From assembly GCA_959347315.1 (NCBI GenBank), contig OY365809.1, positions 45,317,447 to 45,381,446 on the forward strand: a stretch of 64,000 nt of DNA. The letters run 5' to 3'. Of this stretch, positions 46,600 to 57,115 are shown piece after piece. Positions within the stretch are counted from its first letter, which is position 1, and the number at the start of each line of letters is the position of its first letter. A program made the position numbers and the translations under genes. Source of the DNA: Bimastos eiseni (taxonomy: Eukaryota; Annelida; Clitellata; Crassiclitellata; Lumbricidae). The notes under the pieces are model-generated. The model saw only the letters and a list, made by a program, of their open reading frames with translations, was not told the DNA's origin and ran no database searches.

Positions 46600-48761
46600 T
46601 ACAATACAACTGACTAAATCGATGAAGAGAGCAACCGGAAATTGTTCAGTGCGACTCACTGTCGTTCAGATTCCGAGCGCCTTTTTCTGACGCATGCCCA
46701 CAACGCGCTTGTCATGTCTGTCGGGTTTTCTGGGGCGAGACCCTGAGCTGATTGTTTGCACGGTATAGACCTAGTATCGGTTGAGGTTCTGGGTATCGCC
46801 CGACAGAGGTGGGTACTAGGTAGACAGTGGCATAGGAACAGGTAAATTGAACATTGAGAAAGAAGAGCTAGTCCATAGGCGGCCATGGGAGTTAAATGCT
46901 AGCGATTTCATTTTCTTAGCATCGGCTTATGAGAGAAGGTTGACAGTAATGCATTCATTAAAAATCATATTGTACAATTCAAGGTAATTGCTCACTAATT
47001 GGTTCCTGTGTATCTGTCCTAAGTGCTGTACATTTATTGGGTAAACAAATGATACTATAAAAAAATTGCCGACTAGATACATAAAAATAAATTGCTATTT
47101 AAATACTCAAATGACATTCTGTTAAATAAAAGAATAAATAACTGAATGGAATTTTATCTATAAATTTATGAAGCTCCTCTATCAGAGCACACGAATCAGA
47201 GACGCGTCTAGAGCGAAAGAGACAGAGGAAAGCAATTCGTTTGAAGACAACGAAAGAAGACACATATATGGAATGCCAATTTATAAGGAGGAATGTGTAA
47301 AAGGAGAGAGCTGGTTATTCAAATGCTCATCAACTGAAAATAACATCGATTTCTTCAGCCTAGCCTAACTGAGCGCTAGAAAAATGCGATAGTTTTCGAG
47401 TGCGCCTAAGGTACAGGCCCCAACTAAACGAATACACCGGAGTTCATGACTTCGGTCCAAATGATGCCATTGCCTCTACGGAGTATCGCAGTCGCAACTG
47501 CTGTCACATTCACTGATTTATTGCGTCATATTAATCCGAGGGGTTCAATTGCAATTACGAGATATCATGAGACATTCATCAGAGGCCTTCGTAGTGATTA
47601 AAACTGTTGATTAATGGCGCGTCTCCTCATTTCAAAAGCTTTGTCCCTATACGAAGTTTTGATTAGCAGGCCATTTGCATTCTCATCAAAAACGGACATT
47701 GCTTTTCGAACGAGTCTCTCTTGAATTGGCGCTATATGCGCTTGTTCTGACGTTTACTGATGATCTGTACCTAAATACCTTAAATGTTGAAGCAATGAAA
47801 TAGTCTGACTTTAAGACATCTATGGCGTAAACTTCGGTAATTCAGTAAATTTTGGTAGGGTGTTAGACGATGAGGAGATGAGATCAGAGCTAATATATAA
47901 CCGGTAACAGGGAAATAACCTCCCCCCTCCTCAGACAACAACCCCCGGAAAACAACCCCGAACAATAAGCCCCATGGGTCGATGGATATAACCCCTGGAC
48001 AATAACACCTGGATAGTCATGATAAGACAGGAGTAGGCTTCAAAATGTACCTAACATCAGGTATAAGTAAATATTAGAAAATTAGCAGATTTATCAAAAA
48101 CACGAAAGAGGTCAAAAGCCAAATAATGGCAAAGTTTCATGGAAAATAAGAAAGTTACAAATTTAGTTTACAGTCAACCATGATGGAATTTTTAAAATCT
48201 GATAAAGGAAGTGATAAAGTTAGTTTTAACGCCACAGAAAACAAAATAAAAATTGAATGTGTAACTTGTCTTTCTAACTGCGCCAAAATTTTTGACAATA
48301 GACAGAATTTTTTTCAAGGGATGCAGTTTGATACGCACTTTGAATTTTTCTCTGAGATAATGCTTATATCTGATAAAAACGGCACGTTTATTTTACATTA
48401 TTTGTTAAATAATATAATTATAATATTATAATAATAATATTATAATATAATATTATTTGTATCAGTGGTGTATGGGGATTTTCATGTGCTGCCTTTGCTA
48501 TCCGGTGGTCAATATCCGGTGGGTATATGCATGGGGGTTATTGTTCGGGGGTTACTGTCCAGGGCTTATTGTCCTGGAAACAATATAACTTCGTCGTGTC
48601 CGCATATTATCCAATCTTATAAAACGCAATATAATGTTATCTTAAATCTGTTTTAGATATATAGTATCTTGTCTTCATTATCCAACCTCTTCTCTAATCT
48701 GTTTTAAATTGCACTGTATTGCGTATTCTTGTGTTAAGTATTCTTGAATTATTATCATTAC

Positions 48762-48815
<54 letters not shown>

Positions 48816-49177
48816 TTTATTCCCATTTGTAACACGCGCAATGTAATAGCGAAACGTGAAGCTGAGGCGCAGATAGTCAGTTGCCAGAAGAAGATGCAAT
48901 TTGATTTCCTTATCCGTGAAAGCTAAGGAGAAATAATGGGTTTTGAGTCGCTTTTTGAAGGAGGAAGTGAATTTATCTCTTATAACGTCTCTTATTTTCC
49001 CTCAATTTCCCTTAAACATAACAATAACAGACCGACCGAGTTGATAACTGACCAGCCGGAAAACTGACTGACAGACTGACTTATTGACTGGCTGACTTAC
49101 CGACCGATTTGTTCCTCAACTCAGTCGATAACATTCACCTCCATTTATCCACCGACAATTTCAGTGGCATAACTTAC
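46600..49177. other. Intergenic, with an inverted-repeat element at 47880-48660
   Basis: Arms at about 47920-48010 and 48490-48580 share CAATAACCCC / GGGGTTATTG-type blocks in opposite orientation and enclose an AT-rich core that includes an 83-codon frame of no recognised family (48180-48431) and an AT palindrome (48405-48460). 48740-48825 is (ATT)n. The remainder is unassigned. Confidence 0.5.
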
Positions 49178-49335
49178 CAGATGAGATGAAATCAGACGCT
49201 GAATCAGAACGGTTCCACTTCTATCGAATCCCTCTTCGCGTCGTCGCTTTGGATGCAAAGTGAGATGCTCTCTGTGGGCTGTGTCCTCTGCTACTGAAGC
49301 CAGTTCTCTTTGCCCGTCTGATGGTCGGATGCTCG
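49178..49335 (-). CDS. Possible internal exon of an unidentified gene
   Basis: On the minus strand a frame of 52 codons is framed by a good acceptor (CTCCTTACCCCAG, pyrimidine-rich) and a consensus donor (GTAAGTTATG). Only one frame stays open across it. It reads ASIRPSDGQRELASVAEDTA, then HPKRRREEGFDRSG and VLIQRLISSHL. The KRRR and amphipathic tail could suit a peptide-hormone precursor, but I recognise no family and see no partner exon. It may be a chance ORF. Confidence 0.3.
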
Positions 49336-49585
49336 CTGGGGTAAGGAGCTGCTGCAACCGTTCGCTGGATGAAGGCTGCGGATGAGGAAAATGGATGAAC
49401 GTAGGAGGAGGAGGAGGAGGATGGCGGATTATGATGGAGGAAGATGGAGAAGGTTGCATGGAAGTGGATGGCAGAGTCGAATGAAGGATGGAATGGGATG
49501 AGATAGGATGTAGGATATTGGAGAAGGGACAGCTGATTGTCTGACTCATTTTATTCACTGGTTTACTCATTACTGCAATGTTGTC

Positions 49586-50036
49586 CTGTGTCTGTCTGCC
49601 TGTCTGTCTGTCTGTCTGCCTGTCTGTCTGCCTGTCTGTCTGGCTGTCATTCTGTCTGGCTGTCTGTCTGTCTGTCTGGCTGTCATTCTGTCTGGCTGTC
49701 TGTCTGTCTGTCTGGCTGTCATTCTGTCTGTCTGTCTGTCCGTCTGCCTGTCTGTCTGTCTGTCTGTCTGTCTGCCTGTCTGTCTGTCTGCCTGTCTGTC
49801 TGTCTGTCTGTCTGTCTGCCTGTCTGTCTGCCTGTCTGTCTGGCTGTCATTCTGTCTGGCTGTCTGTCTGTCTGTCTGGCTGTCATTCTGTCTGGCTGTC
49901 TGTCTGTCTGTCTGCCTGCCTGTCTGTCTGTCTGTCTGTCTGTCTGCCTGCCTGTCTGTCTGCCTGTCTGTCTGGCTGTCATTCTGTCTGGCTGTCTGTC
50001 TGTCTGTCTGGCTGTCTGTCTGTCTGTCTGCCTGCC

Positions 50037-50085
<49 letters not shown>

Positions 50086-50152
50086 GGCTGTCATTCTGTC
50101 TGGCTGTCTGTCTGTCTGTCTGTCTGGCTGTCTGTCTGTCTGTCTGCCTGCC

Positions 50153-50193
<41 letters not shown>

Positions 50194-50275
50194 GCCTGTT
50201 TATCTGTTTTTGTACGTCTGTTTATTTGTCTGTCTGTCTGCCTATCTTTCTTGTCTGCGTGTATGTCCGCCTATC
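49586..50275. repeat. (CTGT)n tetranucleotide array, about 690 bp
   Basis: CTGTCTGTCTGC/CTGTCTGG variants, with a higher-order unit containing CTGGCTGTCATTCTGTCTGG recurring about seven times. A 4-nt period without stops leaves several frames open on both strands (up to 247 codons of Cys-Leu-Ser-Val); not coding. Confidence 0.97.
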
Positions 50276-50349
50276 TCTAACTGTCGGTCGACGTCGGTAG
50301 GTAAGAAGAAGGCTGCTCTGCAGACATGAAGCTGAAATGTGATGAGACA

Positions 50350-50795
50350 TCATAGGAGGAAGAGGAGGAAGAGGGAAGAGGAGGAAGAGGGAAGAGGAGG
50401 AAGAGGGAAGAGGAGGAAGAGGGAAGAGGAGGAAGAGGGAAGAGAAGGAACAGGGAAGAGGAGGAAGAGGGAAGAGGAGAAAGAGGGAAGAGAAGGAACA
50501 GGGAAGAGGAGGAACAGGGAAGACGAGGAAGAGGGAAGAGGAGGAACAGGGAAGAGGAGGAACAGGGAAGAGAAGGAACAGGGAAGAGAAGGAACAGGGA
50601 AGAGGAGGAAGAGGGAAGAGAAGGAACAGGGAAGAGAAGGAACAGGGAAGAGGAGGAGGAGGAAGAGGGAAGAGGAGGAACAGGGAAGAGAAGGAACAGG
50701 GAAGAGGAGGAACAGGGAAGAGAAGGAACAGGGAAGAGAAGGAACAGGGAAGAGAAGGAACAGGGAAGAGGAGGAACAGGGAAGAGGAGTCGGAG
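50350..50795. repeat. Purine minisatellite (GGAAGAGGAGGAACA)n
   Basis: About 28 tandem 15-bp units of GGAAGAG(G/A)AGGAA(C/G)AG; all-purine on plus. The Glu/Arg/Lys/Gly ORF is an artefact of the period. Confidence 0.96.
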
Positions 50796-53650
50796 TTAGG
50801 GGAACAGATGACGTCTATGTAGGAGCTAAATGAATGCGCCGATTGACGCGCCAGGGAGGAGAGGAGAAGAGAGGGAGCGCGAGAATTTAATCAGATATCT
50901 TTATTCCTGCTTACAAGAGAAGAAACGGAATGTCGTCGAGTGTCCTGGAAAGAGTCCAGGGCATCGAAGACTTTCGACGATGAGAGAAGGCAACTAGAAG
51001 AATCTGTAGTTTAAAAAGTCTGCCAGCCGGTCTATGACTTATAAGACGAATAAAAACATTGCTTAGCATCATAGTATAGCAAGGCGAATGCATGACATGG
51101 CAAAGTATAGTAACGTAATTTAGCATTTATATAGCGTCTCTTAGAGATATCTACTCTGAGGCGTTCTCTGAGCTGGCCTAAATGATGTTAAATGGCCTTA
51201 CTCACGAATATGTTACATCGGCTAGCAAAACAGTGTACAGTAAGCTGAAAGAAGCGCCAGTGGTTGAGCCCACGCACAAGCGTGGAACCAACCAAAGGAT
51301 TCCCGTCGACAGCAGAGAGATGAAAGGGATGTTCAGAGTATTTGGGCCAAGTTGCGTCGATAGCCAGGGCTAACCTACATGCAGCTTTACGACGGCAGAG
51401 TATAACAATTAACGTCAACATACTCGCTTCTAAAACTTCTAAAAACGCCACTTGAAAGCCAAGCGAAGGGCACCTGCTTATTCACGAGCGCATATCATAG
51501 CGTAACATTAGCATAACACTGCGTAGCAGCACAGCGTAGTGTAATATGGCATAAAACATATCCAGTGCCAGTAATCCTGTCTCTTCGTCCCTCTACATAT
51601 ATCTCATAGAGAGACGCAGTTAAGCAGTTCCATTGCATTGGTATCGGTGCTTCTATGGTGTCTCTAGACGCATCTTCTCTCTCCGTGTGGGTGGACAGCG
51701 TTTGTGGGTTTTGAACCTGGCTCAATTAGTCTCCTTCAAACTGGATGGCTTCTCGGCTGTTTCCACGTGTACAAGACAGTGTCATCATGCAGCGCCAGTT
51801 TCGTCTCTTGCTGAAGACACGTACTGGTATCATATTCCTCTTTCTACTCTGCGCATTCGCCAATTAAACCGGTTTTCTATGTCTCTAAACGTACAGACTG
51901 TGCGCGCGCGTGTGTTTGTAGGTAGATGTGTGTAGATGGGTGTATGTATAGATTGGTGGGTGTATGTCTGTGTGTGTATGTGTGTAGTTGCGAATGTGTG
52001 TATATATGCGCGCGCGTGTGTGTAGATGTGCTTGTGCTTGTTTACGATGCGGTATAAACATATATTTAGTAGCCAATGGATGGCTATATAACAATAGCGA
52101 AACAAACAGATACAGATATTAGATAGAAAGACCGAGCTTAAATAGAGACATGCAGAGTCGGAGACACAGACGGACAGAGACAACGCCGAACAGAGACCCA
52201 GAGAGACACAGACGGACAGAGACACATACCGACAGCTTAGGATTCTGCATGGGGTTGAAGCAATCTTCCATTGTTGGCGCTGTATAAATTCGACGATTCA
52301 ATCGACAAAGTCCATCTCACGCGGTCTCCCATTGTTCCGCATCTCGGCTGCATCCTCTGAAGCGACCGTGTCCACCCCGGGCGTCAGAATCTTCGGCAAG
52401 ACAAACCGGCGATTAAGGTAACCGCATTATGAACTCCGCGAGGAATTGCCTTTCTTTTATAGACCTCTGAACGTGACCGAAAAGCCTGAAACCATCGCGG
52501 CCATTGAAGCCATGGCTCTTTTCTTTTGAGTTAACTGCTGGTTTACTGCTATTTTGAATGAGTTGCGATATGGCAGGTCGCATTGTGTGGCTGCGAAAAT
52601 ATGGGATACTACGTTTTTTATGATAACTGCTACTTAGAAAGAGATGTATGGGTTGGTAGAGAGTTCTAGATCGTGCGAACATTATGTGTTATTGTGCTTG
52701 CAGTGTGGATCTTGAGATGAGATATTATCACGCGGTGTTTAGAGGAAGAACCGGTCTAAGGAGCATTATGGCAAATTTAACATCTTTCTAATGACTAAGT
52801 ATGCGAAGACCGCTGACGCCTTTAACAATTAATTGTAGGTCCTTTATCAGTTCATTTTTCTTGATTGCAGATTCTTCATTACAAGGTTGTCATTGATTTT
52901 CATTTCGGACGCCCCTGGGTTCATGTGATATAACTTGAAAATTGTTGACATCAATCTAATCTTGTATATTCTATAAACTGGTTTCATTCTTACATTTATG
53001 CTCTCCATAGGTTTAGTTATTCTTAAAGGCTATAGCTCAGAGAGCGCGTTTGAGTAGATATCTTTAAGAGGCGCTATATAAATGTTCGATTACACTACAG
53101 TAAATACTAAATAGGTTACATTTTTAAGAGTGTCCAATCAGAATTCGGTATTTAGTATTTAAATATCAGATGTTATCGACTTGTCACAAGAGCCAGAACA
53201 CAACAGAATAGTTCACTTTCTAAACCCTCATTACGGGAACAATAAGCAATGGCCCTACGCCAGTCCCCAGGCTGAATAAACGAGGCGGGCGACGTTAATG
53301 ATCTTCGTTATCGTTATCATATTTTGATCTTCTTTCATAATGTTATCCAATCATTGCATTTCTAGGCTGCTGTGGCTAATCAATGGTTCCTATTCCTTGG
53401 TTGTTTGGAGCCTTAGCCGCGGATGAATTAAATGTCGTCGCGTGCCGCGCTGTACGCATCAATTCAGCAACAATCGACATTATCGACGCGCAGTAAACAG
53501 TTAAAACATCTAGTTAGGTCCCTAATAACTAAGAATGTCATAGAGCAATGATTCGACAATGTCTAATATCATACCGTAGATTTCCTGCCGTCCGATTCGT
53601 TTTCGAGGCGAATGCCGTTGCTTCACAGGTCCAAAATGATTCCAAACTGC
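50796..53650. other. Intergenic with dispersed-repeat fragments
   Basis: Holds a reversed LINE-type tail (51117-51175), a copy of the 6629 repeat (51232-51310), a LINE 3' end fragment (51427-51492, minus), (TG)n at 51905-52030, a GCGCTGTATAAAT tail (52283), a LINE-type tail GGCGCTATATAAATG (53068) and a GTGCCAGTCC element (53257-53320). The frame at 52413-52682 minus is unrecognised. No gene supported. Confidence 0.55.
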
Positions 53651-53654
53651 GCTA

Positions 53655-53740
53655 TAAGGGGCCGTTCACATATTATATAACGCATAAAATCTCAATAATA
53701 ATATAACAGATTTGCTACCTACCCCCTACCCCACCCTAGT
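53655..53740 (+). mobile_element. MITE-type terminus (GGGGCCGTTCACATATTA...ACGC)
   Basis: GGGGCCGTTCACATATTA then TAACGCATAAAAT, followed by a C-rich run (CTACCCCCTACCCCACCC). This combination is a widespread signature of one end of small DNA transposons in animal genomes. The opposite end was not found. Confidence 0.5.
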
Positions 53741-54324
53741 CTATAAGCACATTAAAAGACATACAAGCGACATAATTGTGTTGCACAATTTGAAACTTTT
53801 ATAACAATACAATGTTATTTAGCACTTTAATAGTAGTGATTCAGCTGATAACTTCCTTTATCAATTTTAAGAACTGCAGTAAAAATCATCATATGCCCAA
53901 TTAGCTATGTAACAAATTATAGCCATCTTAAAATTGTGTACTCTTGTGCCAATGATGATTAGACCGGATGTATTGAGTTCCTCTGCATCTTAATAATCAG
54001 ACTTCAAATGGCACTAAATTCACTTTTTACTACGGTAACTAATTGGGTAGTCGACGATTGTTACCATGGTGTAGGCCTATGCTAATACAACCTGATAATA
54101 CATGATAGTGACGTAAATCCTATCTAAAAATACCATTTTGGTTTCCCGTTTTGCACTAGAAATGAGCATTACAGTATCACAGAGTCGATTGATTTATATT
54201 GCACTATGAGGTCCGATATTTATCGATAGGTTCGCAGTACAACTCTACCGATTTAATAGCGTATGATGTATACAGAGTGTACACTACAACTAATTGCAGC
54301 ATGTCTAGACGCCGTTGCATCTAC

Positions 54325-54985
54325 AATGATTTAAAATTTTCGTTTAATTTCAAACTGACAAACTGTAGTATGATATCAAGTATAGTAGAAATGAATGGTG
54401 ACAGGTTGTTACAGGAGTCGAATTTAACTTTCGGCAGCCAAATTTAAGAAAATCGACCAAAATAAACTTCTAATTGCGCCCGCCAATAGTTTGCGATTTA
54501 TTGCAATTTTTACATAATTAGCATGATGCCATGCGTCGTAGAAGACGCTGAGAAATACCGCTAGATGGTGCCTATATAGAGGGTGTCCATTTGACCCTAT
54601 GGGCCCGTTTTAGACCAAGTCGCCTATATATCATTTTAACACAAGCCGCCGCCTAGCGAAAAAGGGCTAATCAACCTTACGAGGGTTACGGGTATCGAAC
54701 TCAGTTCCTTAGCTTTGTGCCCCATTGTCTTATCCCTTACAGAACGCCCCCGCCACTTCCTCCCTCCCAACTGACTGACATTATGCATTTTTGTTCAAAC
54801 GAACGCCTCACTTGTTCAGCTCACTGCTATGAATCGTGCTGCAGTTTCAAACAATTGGTTAGGACACGATAGTCAATGGACGCCCTGCATGGCTCCCGAC
54901 AGTTACATTCGACTCCTGTACTAACTTTTCATCATTTGTTCATACTATGTCTGTAATCATACAATTTAAAATTAAACGAAAATTA
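54325..54985. repeat. Second inverted pair of the ~90-bp module (opposite polarity)
   Basis: 54325-54425 (TTCGTTTAATTTCAAACTGA, CTGTAGTATGA, CAGGAGTCGAATTTAA) and 54905-54985 (TTCGACTCCTGTA, CATTTGTTCATACTATGTCT, AAATTAAACGAAAATTATT) are reverse complements. The GACTCCT ends face inward here, outward at 10585-10995. Confidence 0.7.
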
Positions 54986-55016
54986 TTGTTACTATTATTA
55001 TAACCTGTTGGTACTG

Positions 55017-55083
55017 TGGCAGTGCCAGTCTGAAGCCTGGATAACGGAGGAGGGCGATGCTTCTCATTATGATCTGTCATAAC
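55017..55083 (+). repeat. GTGCCAGTCC dispersed element
   Basis: GGCAGTGCCAGTCTGAAGCC, GGATAACGGAGGAGGGCGAT, then TCATTATGATCTGTCATAA. It follows the ~90-bp module directly, as at 10504. Confidence 0.8.
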
Positions 55084-55499
55084 AGTCGTTAAACTGATAC
55101 AATAAAGCTAATGGAACACGGTTCAAAAGCATCATTGATAGGCCTACACCATCAGATCGGCATTTGTCTCATCACTGAATAGACCTCATACAAGTGGCGT
55201 CATTTGATGGTCTCTTCAAGATATACCGAAATTAAAATAAATCCGGTGGAAAATTCAGGAGGGAATGCAATAGCTTTATACGGTCAAATGTTTGTCGACG
55301 AACGGGACGTGACGAAGGCTGTTCCTTTGGCGTTCGGATTTCTTAATTGTGCCCGAATCTTCGTATAATATCGGTCTTGTCGGTTTTGTTTTCTCAAAAG
55401 AAGCAATAAAGTGGGCAAAGATAAAGAAACTCTAGAGAGCATATCACAGACGACAAATAGATGACATATTCGAATCATGTTACATATCTGTCTATCTCT

Positions 55500-55569
55500 G
55501 TCTGTCTGCCTGGCTGTCTCTTTCTCTCTCTCTCTCTCGTTGTATGTCCGTGTCTCGGTCTTACACACA

Positions 55570-55603
<34 letters not shown>

Positions 55604-55630
55604 GTCTCTCTGTCTCTCTGTCTCTGTCAA
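55500..55630. repeat. (CTCT)/(CTGT)n microsatellite
   Basis: CTGTCTGTCTGCCTGGCTGT then (CT)n; Leu/Ser ORFs are artefacts. Confidence 0.93.
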
Positions 55631-55796
55631 ATTTTCCTTTCAAATCCCTTCAAATTTTTATTTTTTCTGAAATTTGATATTGCCCTATCTTTCAACATTT
55701 CTTTTTCCTCAGAAGTGCACGCGTCTCGACCGCAATTGCAGTTTTACTGCATAGCAATTGTGCACGAAGGACTTGCTCATACACAGTGACACGTCA

Positions 55797-55880
55797 GACG
55801 AGGGTCGATCCCGCTCACTCAGCAAACACTAAGCGTTACGGGCTGACCGCTCTAACCAATCAGCCACCGTGCCACACATC
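55797..55880 (-). mobile_element. tRNA-like SINE head
   Basis: On minus: GCACGGTGGCTGATTGGTTA with GAGCGG (A-box-like TGGCTGATTGG) and about 45 nt later GAGCGGGATCGACCCTCG (B-box-like GGATCGACCC). This spacing and sequence are those of a tRNA-derived RNA polymerase III promoter. An intact cloverleaf is not evident, so a SINE 5' end is favoured over a tRNA gene. Confidence 0.55.
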
Positions 55881-56649
55881 CACATTGCATAGATATTAGA
55901 ACTTCCTATATCATCCACTTTCATACTTTCTCGCTGCATCCATGTTTGGGAATTTAAATTTTTCCTGTCTGTACCCCCACCCAAACCCAGGGCAAAGTCT
56001 CGGCCTATGTTGTTTAATCAATTCCAATTTGTTTTCTGCATGTCCGACAGTCTGTTCATCTCGGTACGCTTACCTTGTCGGACCCCATTGCACTAGACAA
56101 TTGTTTAGCCATGCTAATGTAATATTGCAATGTTAGTAAGACAAAGGCAAATGTAGTTACTAATTTATTCATCATCGTTATTGAATTATTCATAGTCCAA
56201 GCGACCATGAACTAAGAATCGCTTTCTCTGGGTGAAGAGTTAACGCACGCTATCCATTCAACCGCCAAGAGAGGGCGCCACAATCTAATGACGAAGCATC
56301 CATCGATGGCACAGTGTTCTCTCTAAATTTGAAGGATCATTTCTGGGCAGTTGTGAGTGGAGGACTTGCTCAATGTCCATAAACAGTAACCGTTTCAGCG
56401 ACCGTGGACTATGCATAAAAAGGCAACGTGCCATTGTCCCACATTGCAAAGTAGAGATAGTGAATGCCCTTATAAGCCCTATTGGCAATCAAACACCAAC
56501 GATCAAACAACAAATGATTCCAAAACCCAACATGCTGAGGCAAAGTCCAAATTGCTCCCAATAACATATCCCTATCCAATTGGATTTCAAGTTGTGCAAA
56601 TCCCCACTTACGTCACATAGGACCTACATAAAGCACAATAAATACAATG

Positions 56650-56765
56650 CGACTAAAGAAATAAATTTCAGTTTTATTGAAACTAGTGCAATAATTTAAT
56701 TCGTTCACTTAATAATGTACTACAAAAGTTGCAATAAAACTGAATTTATTTAATTATATATTAAA
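56650..56765. other. Spaced inverted repeat downstream of ATP synthase f
   Basis: AAATAAATTTCAGTTTTATTG (56659 onward) and CAATAAAACTGAATTTATTT (about 56734-56753) are reverse complements apart from one base. They lie beyond the likely poly(A) site; possibly a MITE. Confidence 0.65.
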
Positions 56766-56905
56766 GTATCGCACCGGTTGCAGTAAAACTTTATATCTTC
56801 GAGTTTAACAATAGGCAATAAAATATATAAGTAAATATTGCAATGTGTGCAAATATTAAGAAAATAAACAGTAAGCAAAACACCAGAGTTGAATTGGTTC
56901 AATGT

Positions 56906-56911
56906 TTTATT
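56906..56911 (-). terminator. Candidate poly(A) signal of the ATP synthase f gene
   Basis: AATAAA on minus (within GAAATAAAACATT), about 205 nt after the stop codon at 57116. Confidence 0.5.
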
Positions 56912-57115
56912 TCGAATGCATTCCTCTTTTACCCACACTTCACCCGAAAACATCCACTTCAGAATAGACCAGTAAAACGCATCAAATGAATAACTTGTCC
57001 TAAATTCTTCTCCCCAGACGGAAAAAACATTTTGCTGGTTCCCCGCTGGTCCGTATCGATGTACCTACACCAAGTTTCAACTTTCAATGCCGCAGCTACA
57101 AGCTTGGCAAACCCC

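Noticed and set aside
49537..50300. Long Cys/Leu/Ser/Val ORFs on plus and Asp/Arg/Gln/Thr ORFs on minus
   Set aside because: Tetranucleotide repeat with no stop in any frame.
50339..50833. Glu/Arg/Lys-rich 164-codon ORF
   Set aside because: 15-bp purine minisatellite artefact.
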